Positions 1 through 6,592 of a stretch of DNA of 10,303 nucleotides are shown in pieces. The position numbers and the translations under genes are program-made. The DNA lies in the NCBI RefSeq assembly GCF_000003605.2, contig NW_003143817.1, positions 134,876 to 145,178 on the forward strand, read 5' to 3'. This DNA comes from Saccoglossus kowalevskii (Eukaryota > Hemichordata > Enteropneusta > Harrimaniidae). The notes under the pieces were generated by a model. It ran no database searches, was not told the origin of the DNA, and was given only the letters and a program-made list of their open reading frames with translations. Positions within the stretch are counted from its first letter, which is position 1. Every line of letters begins with the position of its first letter.

Positions 1-168
1 AAAGGGGAACCGCTCAATCCCTTGGATTGCACCAAGTGCTCATGGGTAATTAACTCCGCCTCTGTCTACTGAGTAGATGAATGCTTATCTTTCCCCCTGT
101 ACTGCTAATCCCACAAAACAACAACTGATATAAACATCCTAAGAACGGATTACAATTTGCTTGTTTAA

Positions 169-222
169 ATATAACCACAGTCCCTCTATAGGGATAGATA
201 GAGGGACCGACTGTGATATAAC
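169..222. mobile_element. 40-bp hairpin element flanked by 7-bp direct repeats (element 1)
   Basis: The element spans 176-215. Outer arms are CACAG (176-180) and CTGTG (211-215); inner arms are TCCCTCTAT (181-189) and ATAGAGGGA (198-206). The loop is 8 bases and the 3' arm has a 4-base bulge (CCGA, 207-210). It is abutted on both sides, with no gap, by ATATAAC (169-175 and 216-222). The arrangement of terminal inverted repeats plus a direct repeat of the target is what a cut-and-paste insertion leaves. The ends fit CANRG...CYNTG. No transposase is present, and at 40 bp it is far below normal MITE size. Confidence 0.6.
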
Positions 223-538
223 ATAGCAATTGAATTTCAAACAAATACAGAGCAGTCTTTATGTGCCATGATTTGAAACATCGCGCGCTCGGTAATTTAC
301 ACATCGTCGGAAAAATATGACGCGGAACTAATTCAAGTTGATGATGGTCAACAAGAAAAAGCAGCAGTCCACCGACTGGATACACACGACCAGATTGTTG
401 CTAAAGTTTATTTGTCTGTTTTCGTTGCATCGGTCTATGGACGGTAGTGATCTCGTATACAGTAAACCTAAGAACGAAACTTCCTATGCACATTCTGTAT
501 ACATACTACTCCTCCAGACTGCTAATATAACAAGCGTA

Positions 539-566
539 AAAACACGAAGTCAAGGACTTCGGTTTT
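539..566. repeat. Short hairpin
   Basis: CGAAGTC (545-551) and GACTTCG (555-561) pair perfectly around AAG. The stem extends outward with AAAAC (539-543) and GTTTT (562-566) after a single-base bulge. There are no flanking direct repeats, unlike the 7-bp-flanked hairpins. Function unknown. Confidence 0.5.
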
Positions 567-974
567 CATATTTCCGCCATAAATCGGTAAACAGAACGTG
601 TATTTCAAGTTTCATATAATATTGACTAATTGGTAGAGACAACAATGAAAAAGTTTACTGTATATTATAAGTACAGGTTACTATACGGAAATTCCCGTGA
701 TAAAATATCAAAATCATTAGTAAAGAAAAGTCGCCGCGACATCACGGGTTTATCTTGTAACCTGTTTACGACACTCGTGTGGAAAATCAAAATGTACACG
801 GGTGGTACCGGCTTGTATCTCGTGTGAGATTTGAGTTCTTGTGATCTGGTGGGTGAAAGTCGGGTTGACTTTACAGTCAAAATCAAATGAGCGGTGAGGG
901 GGAGAAGAGCGTTCTGTCAAAACAATTTTACCGCAGACTCAATTTCAACGACCAATCTGCAGCGTTGTATTTAT

Positions 975-984
975 TATAAATAAG
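975..984 (+). promoter_or_regulatory. TATA-box-like sequence
   Basis: TATAAATAAG is a good match to a metazoan TATA box, about 220 bases before the candidate ATG at 1202. The local sequence is AT-rich and no initiator or transcript start is identifiable, so this may be chance. Confidence 0.12.
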
Positions 985-1041
985 AATCCAAAAATAAAAT
1001 ATAAATACACACATACACTCGGTTAAATTTTCTGGACATAT

Positions 1042-1085
1042 ATGCGACCATGGAGGTAGAAAAAAGACTACCTCCATGATGCGAC
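1042..1085. mobile_element. 30-bp perfect hairpin element flanked by 7-bp direct repeats (element 2)
   Basis: The arms CATGGAGGTAG (1049-1059) and CTACCTCCATG (1068-1078) are perfect 11-bp complements around an 8-base A-rich loop. ATGCGAC stands immediately before (1042-1048) and immediately after (1079-1085). Removing the hairpin and one repeat copy would restore a continuous site. It has the same architecture as elements 1 and 3 but a different arm sequence beyond the terminal CANRG. Confidence 0.65.
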
Positions 1086-1201
1086 GCATGAACGAAAACG
1101 ATCTATTGTAAAAGATATGAATTGGAACTGCCTGTGACGTGTTGTCTGGGTGCCGTTTCGTCCAACAGTCAAATACAGAAACAAAACTGATTTATTTTCC
1201 T

Positions 1202-1328
1202 ATGCCAAGACCTGGATGTTCATCAAGCATTGCGTATTTACTTCTTGTACTCTGTGGTGTGTGCTGTGGAAACATCTTATTTCGCGGTTTTGAGCTGTCG
1301 AAGTATTTCGCGAAAAATAAAACAAAGG
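1202..1328 (+). other. Weak candidate for an upstream hydrophobic (anchor) exon
   Basis: An ATG at 1202 opens a 62-codon frame with a hydrophobic stretch (SSIAYLLLVLCGVCCGNILF) followed by basic residues, the layout of a membrane anchor. A GT donor at 1329-1330 (AAAGG|GTAACA) would end it in phase 1, which fits exon A's phase-1 acceptor at 2533. Against it: the ATG has a poor start context; direct splicing would omit the segment, usually with a Gly-Trp, that family members carry between anchor and Rieske domain; and I find no exon for that segment in 1330-2532. Homology is not recognisable. Recorded because the phase and composition fit, not because it is likely. Confidence 0.12.
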
Positions 1329-1625
1329 GTAACACCATACGAAGCAGTCAGGCCAATGTCTTGTTGATATCCGAAACTTGGAACCTCTAACAGAACGGTT
1401 ATTTCCTGCATGCCTACCAGTATTACATAACTATTATTTGCAGCTCAATGCAGTCTGACACTTACTAGTATTCACTGTACCCCTTCCCTTTTCCAGACTG
1501 TCTAGAAAACACAAGTCTTTGCCGTACGATCGAAAGAAAAATGTCCACATAGTAGTAACCAACATCGTTCTGGCGTTCCTAAAAAAAAAGTTTTTAAAAA
1601 ACGAACACTGCATTGTTTAGTAGCA

Positions 1626-1695
1626 AATAATCACGGTAGCGCAATCCGACCATGCTACGTTTCACAATTATTATTATTACTTGGTAGTGATTATT
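1626..1695. repeat. Nested inverted repeat, 70 bp
   Basis: AATAATCAC (1626-1634) is the exact reverse complement of GTGATTATT (1687-1695). Inside, GTAGC and GCTAC form a second inverted pair. There is no flanking direct duplication. It could be a degraded MITE or a cruciform-prone site. Confidence 0.4.
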
Positions 1696-1967
1696 AATAA
1701 GGTACAAAAAGGAAACTCGTTGAATTGTTTTGAAATGCAAGTAAATTTCAATTTAGTTTCATCGTAAGCGAATGATTCCAGCCGCATGCAAATGAACGAC
1801 ACCTTATAGGTCAAATCGCTAATCAGCCAGTCAAAATACTCGGTGATGCCAACGTGCTCAAACTACCAAAACGGAGGAGATTTGCCGATGTTCCAGCTCG
1901 ATCTTTTACCTCTGGTTTTGATGGGAAGACGGCACTTTTTTTTGAAATCAAAACATTAGTTGTTTTC

Positions 1968-2056
1968 GATGATAAATTGACCATTTGAAGACTAATTTAA
2001 CATTTTTACGGCGATAACAGCTCTTTATTCATAAACCTTTGTTGTAATTTATCATC
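1968..2056. repeat. 89-bp interval with perfect 11-bp terminal inverted repeats
   Basis: GATGATAAATT (1968-1978) and AATTTATCATC (2046-2056) are exact reverse complements at the two ends of an AT-rich 89-bp interval. No convincing target duplication is seen outside them, so the MITE reading is tentative. Confidence 0.35.
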
Positions 2057-2532
2057 AAATGTGTGGACAGATGGGAAATAGTTCAGCTTGTCTGTCCTAT
2101 CATGCATTCACAGAGGTTGATAGCATAATTTTTTATTTTTGAATAAAATAAAATATTAGATTCTCATCAAGCATTGAATATTGATATTAACATTATTATA
2201 CAACAATGTTTGTCCTACTTATTTGTACTGCCAACATTCCATCTCCAGTTTCAAAATCTCAATCAAGCATATCAACCCTAGCTACGGTTGCAATAAAAAA
2301 AACATGTTAAAAAAACACTTAATTCAATCCCCGAAGTGAGAAAATGGTTACAAATAAAAAACACTGAATACTGAGAGAAAATCAAACAAAACCATAAATG
2401 ACAAAAATCAATTAAAATAAACACATTGACAATAAAATCAACAATATATTTTGTTATATCATTCATATTGTTCAGCTAAAGTTGTGGCAATAATATATTT
2501 TATAATAATATATATATTTTATTGTTTTGTAG

Positions 2533-2721
2533 GTGAACATATTGCGGTATTTCGAGGCGAGAGTGGAGAAGTATTTATTGTGGATGCATACTGCCCTCAT
2601 ATGGGTGCCAACGTAGCTATTGGTGGACGAGTACTCGGAGATTGTATCGAATGTCCATTTCATGGATGGGTGTTTCGTGGTGAAGACGGCAAGTGTGTTG
2701 ATATTCCATACACAGAAAAAG
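2533..2721 (+). CDS. nvd: nvd exon A: Rieske [2Fe-2S] domain
   Basis: Encodes residues 1-63, from (G)[13 protein letters not shown] to VDIPYTEK. The cluster ligands are Cys at 2592-2594, His 2598-2600, Cys 2652-2654 and His 2661-2663. The acceptor is a good T-rich tract ending in TTTTGTAG at 2525-2532. The exon starts in phase 1: its first two bases GT need one base from an upstream exon, giving Gly if that base is G. The donor is AAAAAG|GTTAGA with one base of the next codon (G) left at 2721. An open frame continues upstream into AT-rich DNA to 2451, but the translation there is low-complexity and follows no family pattern, so I treat it as intron. Confidence 0.95.
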
Positions 2722-5700
2722 GTTAGAATTACACATTGACTGGGAATAATCTGTTGCAGTTGAATATTCTATATTCTATTTATTTAAAGTAATTGGAGAG
2801 TTGTTAATTAAACTTCAGTTTGGGTGTTTACACATAGTAAGTATAGCTGTGGTAAATATCATGAGACTGTGTGTGGAGAAAACCAAACCTTGTGATGGTA
2901 CTATTTTTATCACTGCAAGAAATTCAGGCTGGACAATTGTTCACATTAATGATGACTGAAAGTTTATTTTGAAAAAATATTGATAAGAATCATATTTCTG
3001 TTGGTTTTGAAAACTGTCAGCAGTCATAACTGGAAATGCATGTTCATGATGCCACGGTTACTTTTTTAGTAACCGTGATGATGCCCTTAAGATTTTGTGT
3101 ATAATTAGCATAAATTAGCATAGCATTTGTAAATGTTATTTGGAAATCACAATTTCTCACTTTTGACACTTGATGTTGGTTATGCCATAACAAATTATCA
3201 TTGGTTGCTAAGTTACCTTTAGTTCATGAATAATATTAGCCTATGACATCACTTGTATCAGCTTTATGAGCATGTGATATCAGGTCATCAAAATATATAA
3301 ATGGAATATTTCTGATTATTTTGGCAAATTGTCCTTTTAACTTAGTAGATTTAAATTAGTAAATATATGTCCTTTATTTCCTGCAACACAGTACCAGATT
3401 TTGCTAAAATAAGATCATGGTCAAGTTTAGAAAGAAATGGTATGATACTGATGTGGTACGATGCAGAGGGACGACAACCACATTGGACTCCACCAATTGT
3501 GGATGAAGTAGAAGACGGGAGTTGGACATTCCGTGGGTTCGCACAACATCATATCAATGCGCATATTGAGGCAAGTATATAGAACAGAACTGAATAGAAT
3601 AGAACTGAATAGAATAGAATAGAATAGAATAGAATAGAATATTGATTACAAAAGAATATAATAGTGAAAACAACAGAATAGAATAAATATAGAATAAGAA
3701 AAATATTTTTTTTTTATTTTCAATACAATAAACTGTTGCTTATTTCAAACAATAGGTACATTCTTATATTATCTCTTCTTTATTTTGAAAAAAAATATAA
3801 ACTAATGGAAAATTGTTTATAAGGAGGAAATAAAATTATTACTATTATAATTATGACTAGCATTTGCCAACTCAATGTTGGGATGTTTTATTTGGTGAGT
3901 TCATTCAAAATAAAAACTGTTTTGACTACCATGTACTTGTGATGAAAACAATTACCGATATGTACAACCATGTACTGTGGTAGAGGGCGCTATTTGACAT
4001 TGAATGATTACACTATTGAAAACATGGTGAAGCAAGAGTGAGACACATTCTCACAAATTGTTAGACTACACTTTCACCAGTAATTACAATTTAACTATAT
4101 TCTATTAATTTATTAGAACAATGGTCAGTAATCTCATTTATACAATTCTCACTGTGAGAAAATTAGAATGAGGTCAATTAAAATCAAGATGCGTGTTAAA
4201 ATCTAGACTCACAATTATACATTTTTTGTTTGTACAAATGTATAGGAAATTCCTGAGAATGGTGGTGATGTGTCACATTTACATTATTTACATGGTCCGT
4301 TTATGGCAAGTGGAATTGATCTCAGATATACACATTCAAGGTGGGACCCATAAATTGTTTTCAAATAGTCACCAAGAGTGAGAGTGTCACAATTAATACT
4401 TTTTTTTGAATTGTCCTCCTGACCTATGTAACCATGGCAATTAGGCATGATGATGGGAAAGAATATAATATTTTAGGGAACAAACATTTGTCTTATATGT
4501 GTATGGTTTTGTTCTCACTGAAATCTCAATGGTATAATGAAAGAGGATTGTATTGTAGGAAATGTATATTGACCGATATTTTTATTACAACTCTTTTTAA
4601 GATTCTGGGAGTTCATTGGTCACACATTTGGGATGCGTCATGGCATCAGGATAAAGATAACGCACATATTGGAGTGTTAAATCTAACACATAGAATGACC
4701 TTATTAGGGATTCCTATTACACCAGTGGAGGTGTCAGTACAAGCAAGACAGGTAAGATACAGTAGAGAGTAGAGAGGACAAAGGGTATGTAATAATTTGT
4801 ATACCAACCAATAATCTGAAGAAAATGGTCTTATTTGGGTGGATTTCTTTAATGTTTGTTTAAAGTCAAAGATTTTGATGCAATTTAGATAATTTTGTTT
4901 GCTTCCTCAAATTTTATTTGCTGAATACAAAGATATATAAGGTCATTCACAATTGCTGCACTAATTGACTCCTGTATGTAAAGCACACAGTGAGAGCCTT
5001 TTTAGGTCCCTGTCAGTGTGTGTGTGTGTCTGCTCAAATTAGGTAATTTTCTGATATCTTCTTACCCACTATTTCAATTTGAATGAAACCTGGTACATAT
5101 GTATTTTAGTTTAGTGTTGAATTTTGTGCATACTAATTAACAAATTTTCACTTATACCTCTTGTATTTTCCATCAAATTGAAATAAATTACAGTACATTA
5201 TATATGTAATATCTAGAATTAAAACCATACATATTAACTACATAATTAGCTACATAATTACATAAATTTTCTGATATCTCAATAACCCGTTATAGGATTT
5301 CAATGAAACTTCAATGAAAAAAAAAACACATCTTTGTACAATCAAATTATTTCTTTTGTTAGTTCCCATATGCTGGATTCATTTTGGTTTAGTGAATGCA
5401 TTTTTAAAGTCATATTTCTGACAATGTCAGACTTTCCATGTCCAGACTTTATATGTAATGCATTAATTTCTTTTTATTTGTTTTATGAACTTAAATACTA
5501 TCAGTAATTGTTTTGACATTGTTATATTATTATACTGAGTAGTTATATTAGCTGACAGGCATCTTGTTTGGAAAACTAATTAAATTTGTAATTCAAATAG
5601 TGTATTTGCTCTATTAGAAGTTTATAGACTGATATGTAAGTGATCAAGAGGCAACATATTTCAATGGTTTTGTATACAATTTTTTACAATACGATTGTTT

Positions 5701-6308
5701 ACAATCATGGCAATTTTTGCTTCTATTATAATAATAAATATGGTACATATACATGTAAACTTAATGCAATCAATAACCTCAGCACACAGGAATTCTTTCT
5801 AAGGTTTCTTTGAATGTTTACATCTTTTTACTTGTGTAGGTGGGACCTGGACTTGTTTTCTTACATTTCAAGAGTTGGATTGGAGATTGTATGCTTACTC
5901 AGCACGTTACCCCAGTTGAACCATTGCTACTTAAAGTCACTCATACTATCTATGGTAGCTGGACTGTTCCCACATTTATCGCTAAATTCTTTCTTTTTGG
6001 AGAACTAGTACAGGTTGGTAATTGATACAAGTGCTGTGGATTTTTTGTACATGAAACGGGAGGGTGGGGTGATACACGCATCTGATTGGATTTCTTTGCA
6101 ACTAATGTGGAACTATCCAACACTTATTTATTTGTTTGTTTCTTAGTTTGAGCGTGATGTTATGGTATGGAACAATAAACGCTGGTTAAGCAAACCTTTA
6201 CTTGTGAAAGAAGACCAATTGGTAGCCAAGCATAGAAGATGGTATTCTCAGTTTTACTCTGAGAACTCACCACGATTCACTTTTAATAGAACCAGTTTAG
6301 ACTGGTAA
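2533..6308 (+). CDS. nvd: Cholesterol 7-desaturase (Neverland/DAF-36-type Rieske oxygenase), last six exons, 5' partial
   Basis: Joining 2533-2721, 3392-3570, 4246-4340, 4559-4751, 5840-6013 and 6147-6308 gives 330 residues (the first from a split codon) and a TAA stop. Seen: a Rieske [2Fe-2S] site C-x-H-x17-C-x2-H (residues 21, 23, 41, 44, within [10 protein letters not shown] and CPFHGW); a mononuclear iron site E-x3-D-x2-H-x4-H (residues 127-139, [13 protein letters not shown]); the stretch [14 protein letters not shown]; and the C-terminal [14 protein letters not shown]. These match the Neverland/DAF-36 family. Family knowledge: these enzymes convert cholesterol to 7-dehydrocholesterol, with electrons passing from the Rieske cluster to the non-heme iron. 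They are membrane-anchored and feed ecdysteroid synthesis in insects and dafachronic acids in nematodes. Family members are about 430 residues, so about 100 N-terminal residues (anchor and lead-in) are missing. No motif residue is lost and no frame is broken, so the gene looks functional. The substrate in this species is inferred. Confidence 0.96.
2722..3391 (+). other. nvd: nvd intron between exons A and B
   Basis: A 670-bp GT-AG intron, phase 1. It contains hairpin element 3 (3046-3084) and a perfect tandem duplication of the 10-mer AATTAGCATA (3103-3122). It also has an imperfect inverted pair, TGACATCAC (3244-3252) and GTGATATCA (3274-3282). No other gene is seen. Confidence 0.85.
3046..3084. 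mobile_element. 25-bp perfect hairpin element flanked by 7-bp direct repeats (element 3)
   Basis: This lies in the intron between exons A and B. The arms CACGGTTAC (3053-3061) and GTAACCGTG (3069-3077) are perfect 9-bp complements around a T-rich 7-base loop. The direct repeats ATGATGC (3046-3052 and 3078-3084) abut it exactly. It is the third instance of the pattern in this window. It is too short to encode anything and may form a hairpin in the pre-mRNA. Confidence 0.65.
3392..3570 (+). CDS. nvd: nvd exon B: region linking the Rieske and catalytic domains
   Basis: Encodes residues 64-123. The split codon G|TA gives Val, followed by [20 protein letters not shown], and the exon closes with INAHIE. 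The acceptor is CAACACAG at 3384-3391. The 3' end is fixed by protein continuity: HIE must join EIPENGGDV in the next exon at phase 0, so the exon stops after GAG at 3570. The intron then begins with GC (GAG|GCAAGT). The block MWYDAEG followed by a short acidic stretch and a W-x-FRG sequence suits the family's start of the ligand-binding half; that assignment is by pattern only. Confidence 0.95.
3571..4245 (+). other. nvd: GC-AG intron (non-canonical donor)
   Basis: The donor reads GAG|GCAAGTATAT and the acceptor ATGTATAG|GAA. It is the only boundary pair here that keeps the frame: [11 protein letters not shown] at phase 0. The nearest GT (3575-3576) would retain GCAA and shift the frame. AG|GCAAGT is the usual strong context of the GC donor subclass. 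The intron also holds a pentanucleotide repeat (3580-3640, decaying to about 3700), a 15-bp palindrome at 4146-4160, and a repeated 10-mer ACCATGTACT near 3928 and 3966. Confidence 0.9.
3580..3700. repeat. Pentanucleotide microsatellite (GAATA)n, decaying
   Basis: A run of GAATA units, with GAACT and GAACA variants, starts at about 3580, is cleanest at 3600-3640 and degenerates through 3700. It begins within ten bases of the GC donor of exon B, so length changes would occur very close to a splice site. Confidence 0.85.
4246..4340 (+). CDS. nvd: nvd exon C: non-heme iron-binding motif
   Basis: Encodes residues 124-154 plus two bases of 155. It contains E-x3-D-x2-H-x4-H: Glu 4255-4257, Asp 4267-4269, His 4276-4278, His 4291-4293. 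This is the mononuclear iron motif typical of cholesterol 7-desaturases and related Rieske oxygenases. The sequence then runs [15 protein letters not shown]. The acceptor is TGTATAG at 4239-4245 and the donor is TTCAAG|GTGGGA. The exon ends in phase 2, leaving AG. Reading past the donor gives RWDP and a stop, which confirms an exon end here. Confidence 0.93.
4559..4751 (+). CDS. nvd: nvd exon D: catalytic domain, core
   Basis: Encodes residues 155-219 and includes [20 protein letters not shown] and [20 protein letters not shown]. The 3' boundary is firm: GACAG|GTAAGA, phase 0. The 5' boundary is chosen by frame. The previous exon leaves AG (phase 2), so the acceptor AG must occupy the first two positions of an in-frame codon. 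TTGTATTGTAG|G at 4549-4559 satisfies this and gives Arg. The more attractive-looking TTTTTAAG|ATT at 4600-4601 would shift the frame to an early stop. Residues 155-170 ([16 protein letters not shown]) therefore stand or fall with this choice. Earlier phase-compatible AGs exist within the same open frame. Confidence 0.87.
4752..5839 (+). other. nvd: nvd intron between exons D and E
   Basis: A 1,088-bp phase-0 GT-AG intron (GTAAGA...TGTGTAG), AT-rich. It contains a short (TG)n tract near 5017-5030, a pair of related copies of a dispersed motif at 5045 and 5265, tandem ACATAATTA-like repeats around 5240-5262, and a small hairpin GATTGT-TT-ACAATC at 5693-5706. No coding sequence is recognised. 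Confidence 0.85.
5045..5311. repeat. Two related copies of a short dispersed motif
   Basis: AATTTTCTGATATCT occurs exactly at 5045-5059 and 5265-5279. In both places it is followed by an ACCC, a TAT- or CTAT-containing spacer, and an ATTTCAAT...AATGAAAC stretch, giving about 45-50 bp of alignable sequence per copy. The pattern suggests two insertions or a duplication of one small interspersed repeat. No family name is assigned. Confidence 0.5.
5840..6013 (+). CDS. nvd: nvd exon E: catalytic domain, C-terminal half
   Basis: Encodes residues 220-277, from [16 protein letters not shown] to FFLFGELVQ, in phase 0 at both ends (174 bases, 58 codons). The acceptor is TTGTGTAG|GTG and the donor is GTACAG|GTTGGT. 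The [11 protein letters not shown] stretch across the D/E junction and the VTPVEPLL block fit the family. The exon could be skipped without breaking the frame, but there is no evidence here that it is. Confidence 0.96.
6147..6308 (+). CDS. nvd: nvd exon F: C-terminal exon with stop codon
   Basis: Encodes residues 278-330, starting [20 protein letters not shown], continuing into [14 protein letters not shown] and ending SLDW. The stop TAA is at 6306-6308. The acceptor is a strong T-rich tract ending TTTCTTAG at 6139-6146. The FERD-x-x-x-W and SQFYSENSP blocks are among the most conserved C-terminal segments I know in Neverland/DAF-36 proteins, and they anchor the whole gene model. The C-terminus needs no further exon. 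Confidence 0.97.
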   Translation, partial: FERDVMVWNNKRWLSKPLLVKEDQLVAKHRRWYSQFYSENSPRFTFNRTSLDW

Positions 6309-6386
6309 AAAATAATTAATGATGGTCAAAATACAAATATTTTCGCAAAGAACACGTTTATTTGAAGATTACATTAATGAAAAAAA

Positions 6387-6426
6387 TCAATGAGACCCTG
6401 AATATGACATGTGACAATCCACATAT
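6387..6426. repeat. Stray single copy of the downstream minisatellite unit
   Basis: This 40-base segment carries TCAATGAGACCCTG, then ACATGTGACAATCCACATAT after a short insertion. It is nearly identical to most of the 38-bp unit of the array at 7043-7562. It lies about 80 bases after the stop codon, probably in the 3' untranslated region, 620 bp from the array. Confidence 0.75.
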
Positions 6427-6548
6427 AATATTTAATATTTTTTATTTATTTACCCAATAATGAAACACTGAAAAAACAAACAAAAAACAAAAGTAAGCTA
6501 TACAGAAAAACAAATGGTAAGAAAAATACATATATATATTGGGTAAAA

Positions 6549-6592
6549 AGGAAATCAGAAAATAGCTTACTGCTAGTCTAGTCTGATTTCCT
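6549..6592. repeat. Hairpin with perfect 11-bp stem
   Basis: AGGAAATCAGA (6549-6559) and TCTGATTTCCT (6582-6592) are exact complements around a 22-base loop. The flanks show a loose resemblance (ATTGGGTAAA before, ATTGGAAGTAAA after) that might be an old target duplication. It may lie in the 3' untranslated region. Confidence 0.5.

Larger units (their letters stand above)
1..2532. other. Upstream flank without a recognisable gene
   Basis: I read all frames for the missing N-terminal part of the desaturase (membrane anchor, Gly-Trp segment) and for other families and recognised none, apart from the weak hydrophobic candidate at 1202. Roughly 240-1400 looks less AT-rich than the rest. From about 1560 to 2530 the DNA is strongly AT-rich, with A and T runs, and reads as intron or spacer. 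If exon A has an upstream partner outside the window, this whole stretch is one long intron. It contains several inverted repeats, listed separately. Confidence 0.6.

Noticed and set aside
338-886. Several open frames on both strands between 50 and 886
   Set aside because: Short overlapping frames on both strands with no recognisable motif, no consistent start context and no family resemblance.
1783-1792. Octamer (ATGCAAAT) regulatory site
   Set aside because: A single 8-mer in AT-rich spacer with no promoter context is expected by chance.
2451-2532. In-frame extension of exon A upstream to an ATG at 2451
   Set aside because: The translation ([12 protein letters not shown]) is AT-rich low complexity directly before a classical acceptor. 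Family members do not place the initiator right before the Rieske domain.
3575-3576. Canonical GT donor for exon B
   Set aside because: It would add GCAA and shift the frame into exon C, destroying the conserved EIPENGGD join. The GC donor at 3571 preserves it.
3928-3985. Small inverted-repeat insertion bounded by CTACCA and TGGTAG
   Set aside because: The arms are only 6 bp, no flanking duplication is present, and the repeated ACCATGTACT inside is in direct orientation. It does not match the 7-bp-flanked hairpin pattern.
4193-4381. 62-residue frame overlapping exon C
   Set aside because: It is a shadow in another frame of the exon carrying the iron-binding motif.
4600-4601. TTTTTAAG acceptor for exon D
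   Set aside because: It has an attractive T-rich tract but is out of phase with exon C (which leaves two bases) and leads to a stop. The AG at 4557-4558 is in phase.
2533-6308. Bacterial Rieske oxygenase acquired by transfer or present as contamination
   Set aside because: The gene has five visible introns, and its motifs and C-terminus are those of the animal cholesterol 7-desaturase family.
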